Source: Clostridia bacterium
GTDB lineage: Bacteria; Bacillota; Clostridia; Christensenellales; DTU072
NCBI GenBank assembly: GCA_028703745.1
Contig: JAQVME010000099.1
Location: forward strand, 1 to 5,764
Reading direction: 5' to 3'
Length of the DNA stretch: 5,764 nucleotides
Shown: positions 5,226-5,764 of the stretch, piece by piece
How positions within the stretch are numbered: position 1 is the stretch's first letter
Layout: every line of letters starts with the position of its first letter
Translations under genes and position numbers: made by a program
The notes under the pieces: model-generated
The model's database searches: none
What the model saw: the letters and a program-made list of their open reading frames with translations, nothing else
What the model was told of the DNA's origin: nothing

Positions 5226-5764
5226 TTATTCTGCTTGTAGAGCTGTGATAGCAACTACGCTAACGACGTCAGCCGCCGAACAACCGCGGCTAAGATCATT
5301 TACGGGTTTTGCCAAACCTTGACAAATAGGACCTATTGCCTCAGCCTTTGCTAACCTCTGTACGAGCTTGTAGCCGATATTGCCCGATTGCAAATCAGGG
5401 AATATGAGCACGTTTGCCTGTCCGCCTATTTCGCTGCCGGGGGCCTTGAGCCACGCCACGCTCTCAACAAGAGCGGCATCGGCCTGCAAATCACCGTCAA
5501 TAAGCAAATCGGGATTGGCTTGCTTTACCAGCCGCGTTGCCTCTACTACCTTGTCGACAAATTCGTGTTTTGCGCTGCCCTTCGTGGAGAAGGAAAGCAT
5601 AGCTACTTTGGGCTGAGGTATGCCGGCGATAGCGCTGGCGCTTTGTGCGCCTGCTACGGCTATATCGGCAAGCGCCTTCGCGTCAGGATTTATGTTGACG
5701 GCGCAGTCGGCAAATACCATTACTCCGTTATATCCGTACTTGGAGCCTTCGGGAAGAGCCATAA
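5226..5764 (-). CDS. pta: Phosphate acetyltransferase (C-terminal part, 5' end outside window)
   Basis: Pta converts acetyl-CoA and phosphate to acetyl-phosphate and CoA, feeding the acetate kinase encoded 11 bases downstream. The visible 178 residues are the C-terminal half of the catalytic PTA_PTB domain. The frame runs to the window edge, and the ATG at 5762 is an internal methionine, not the start. Conserved blocks in order are FADCAVNINPDA (17-28 of the fragment), AMLSFSTKGSAKHE (54-67), DGDLQADAALV (89-99), KAPGSEIGGQANVLIFPDL (106-124), GNIGYKLVQRL (127-137) and EAIGPICQGLAKPVNDLSRG (141-160). The match is unbroken, with no frameshift. The missing N-terminal part should be about 150 residues if this is the short, single-domain clostridial type; whether an extra regulatory domain is present cannot be seen. 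Confidence 0.97.
   Translation of the reverse strand, partial: MALPEGSKYGYNGVMVFADCAVNINPDAKALADIAVAGAQSASAIAGIPQPKVAMLSFSTKGSAKHEFVDKVVEATRLVKQANPDLLIDGDLQADAALVESVAWLKAPGSEIGGQANVLIFPDLQSGNIGYKLVQRLAKAEAIGPICQGLAKPVNDLSRGCSAADVVSVVAITALQAE

Noticed and set aside
4600..5322. 240-residue plus-strand reading frame opposite ackA and the pta end
   Set aside because: It spans two well-conserved genes and their junction on the opposite strand and resembles no family.

Overview
The window is a run of conserved bacterial housekeeping genes, all on the minus strand, so it is read from right to left. It looks like chromosome of a Gram-positive, probably anaerobic member of the Bacillota (Clostridia-like). 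The reasons are a CIRCE operator in front of hrcA-grpE, near-perfect sigma-A-type promoters, strong GGAGG ribosome binding sites, a pta-ackA acetate module, a four-cysteine L32 protein, and the order DUF177-rpmF-plsX-rnc. The genus cannot be told from the sequence alone. There are no tRNAs, rRNAs, insertion sequences, CRISPR repeats or plus-strand genes, and every gap between genes is shorter than 200 bases.

Layout in the direction of transcription. (1) 5764-5226 is the C-terminal part of pta (phosphotransacetylase), and 5214-4024 is the complete ackA (acetate kinase), 11 bases further on. Together they turn acetyl-CoA into acetate and ATP. (2) 3966-3469 is a DUF177/YceD protein with its own consensus promoter, placed so close to the ATG that the mRNA should be almost leaderless. 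It overlaps rpmF (ribosomal protein L32, 3488-3297) by 20 bases. A strong inverted repeat at 3238-3265 follows rpmF and probably ends or trims this ribosome-related transcript. (3) 3181-2183 is plsX (acyl-ACP:phosphate acyltransferase, start of phospholipid synthesis). Its TAA stop is followed with no gap, in the same frame, by a TTG-started rnc (RNase III, 2182-1520). The fab/acpP genes often found between plsX and rnc are absent. (4) A 193-base gap carries a TTGACA-N16-TATAAT promoter and a CIRCE operator. These control hrcA (1326-289, heat-shock repressor) and grpE (from 308, cut by the window edge), the start of the usual hrcA-grpE-dnaK-dnaJ operon. HrcA should repress its own operon through CIRCE.

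I find no new biological system here. The points worth a second look are small in scale: the near-leaderless DUF177 promoter, the stop/TTG junction between plsX and rnc, a shortened RNA-binding domain in RNase III, an extra CIRCE half-site and a possible alternative leader hairpin before hrcA, and the hairpin between rpmF and plsX.
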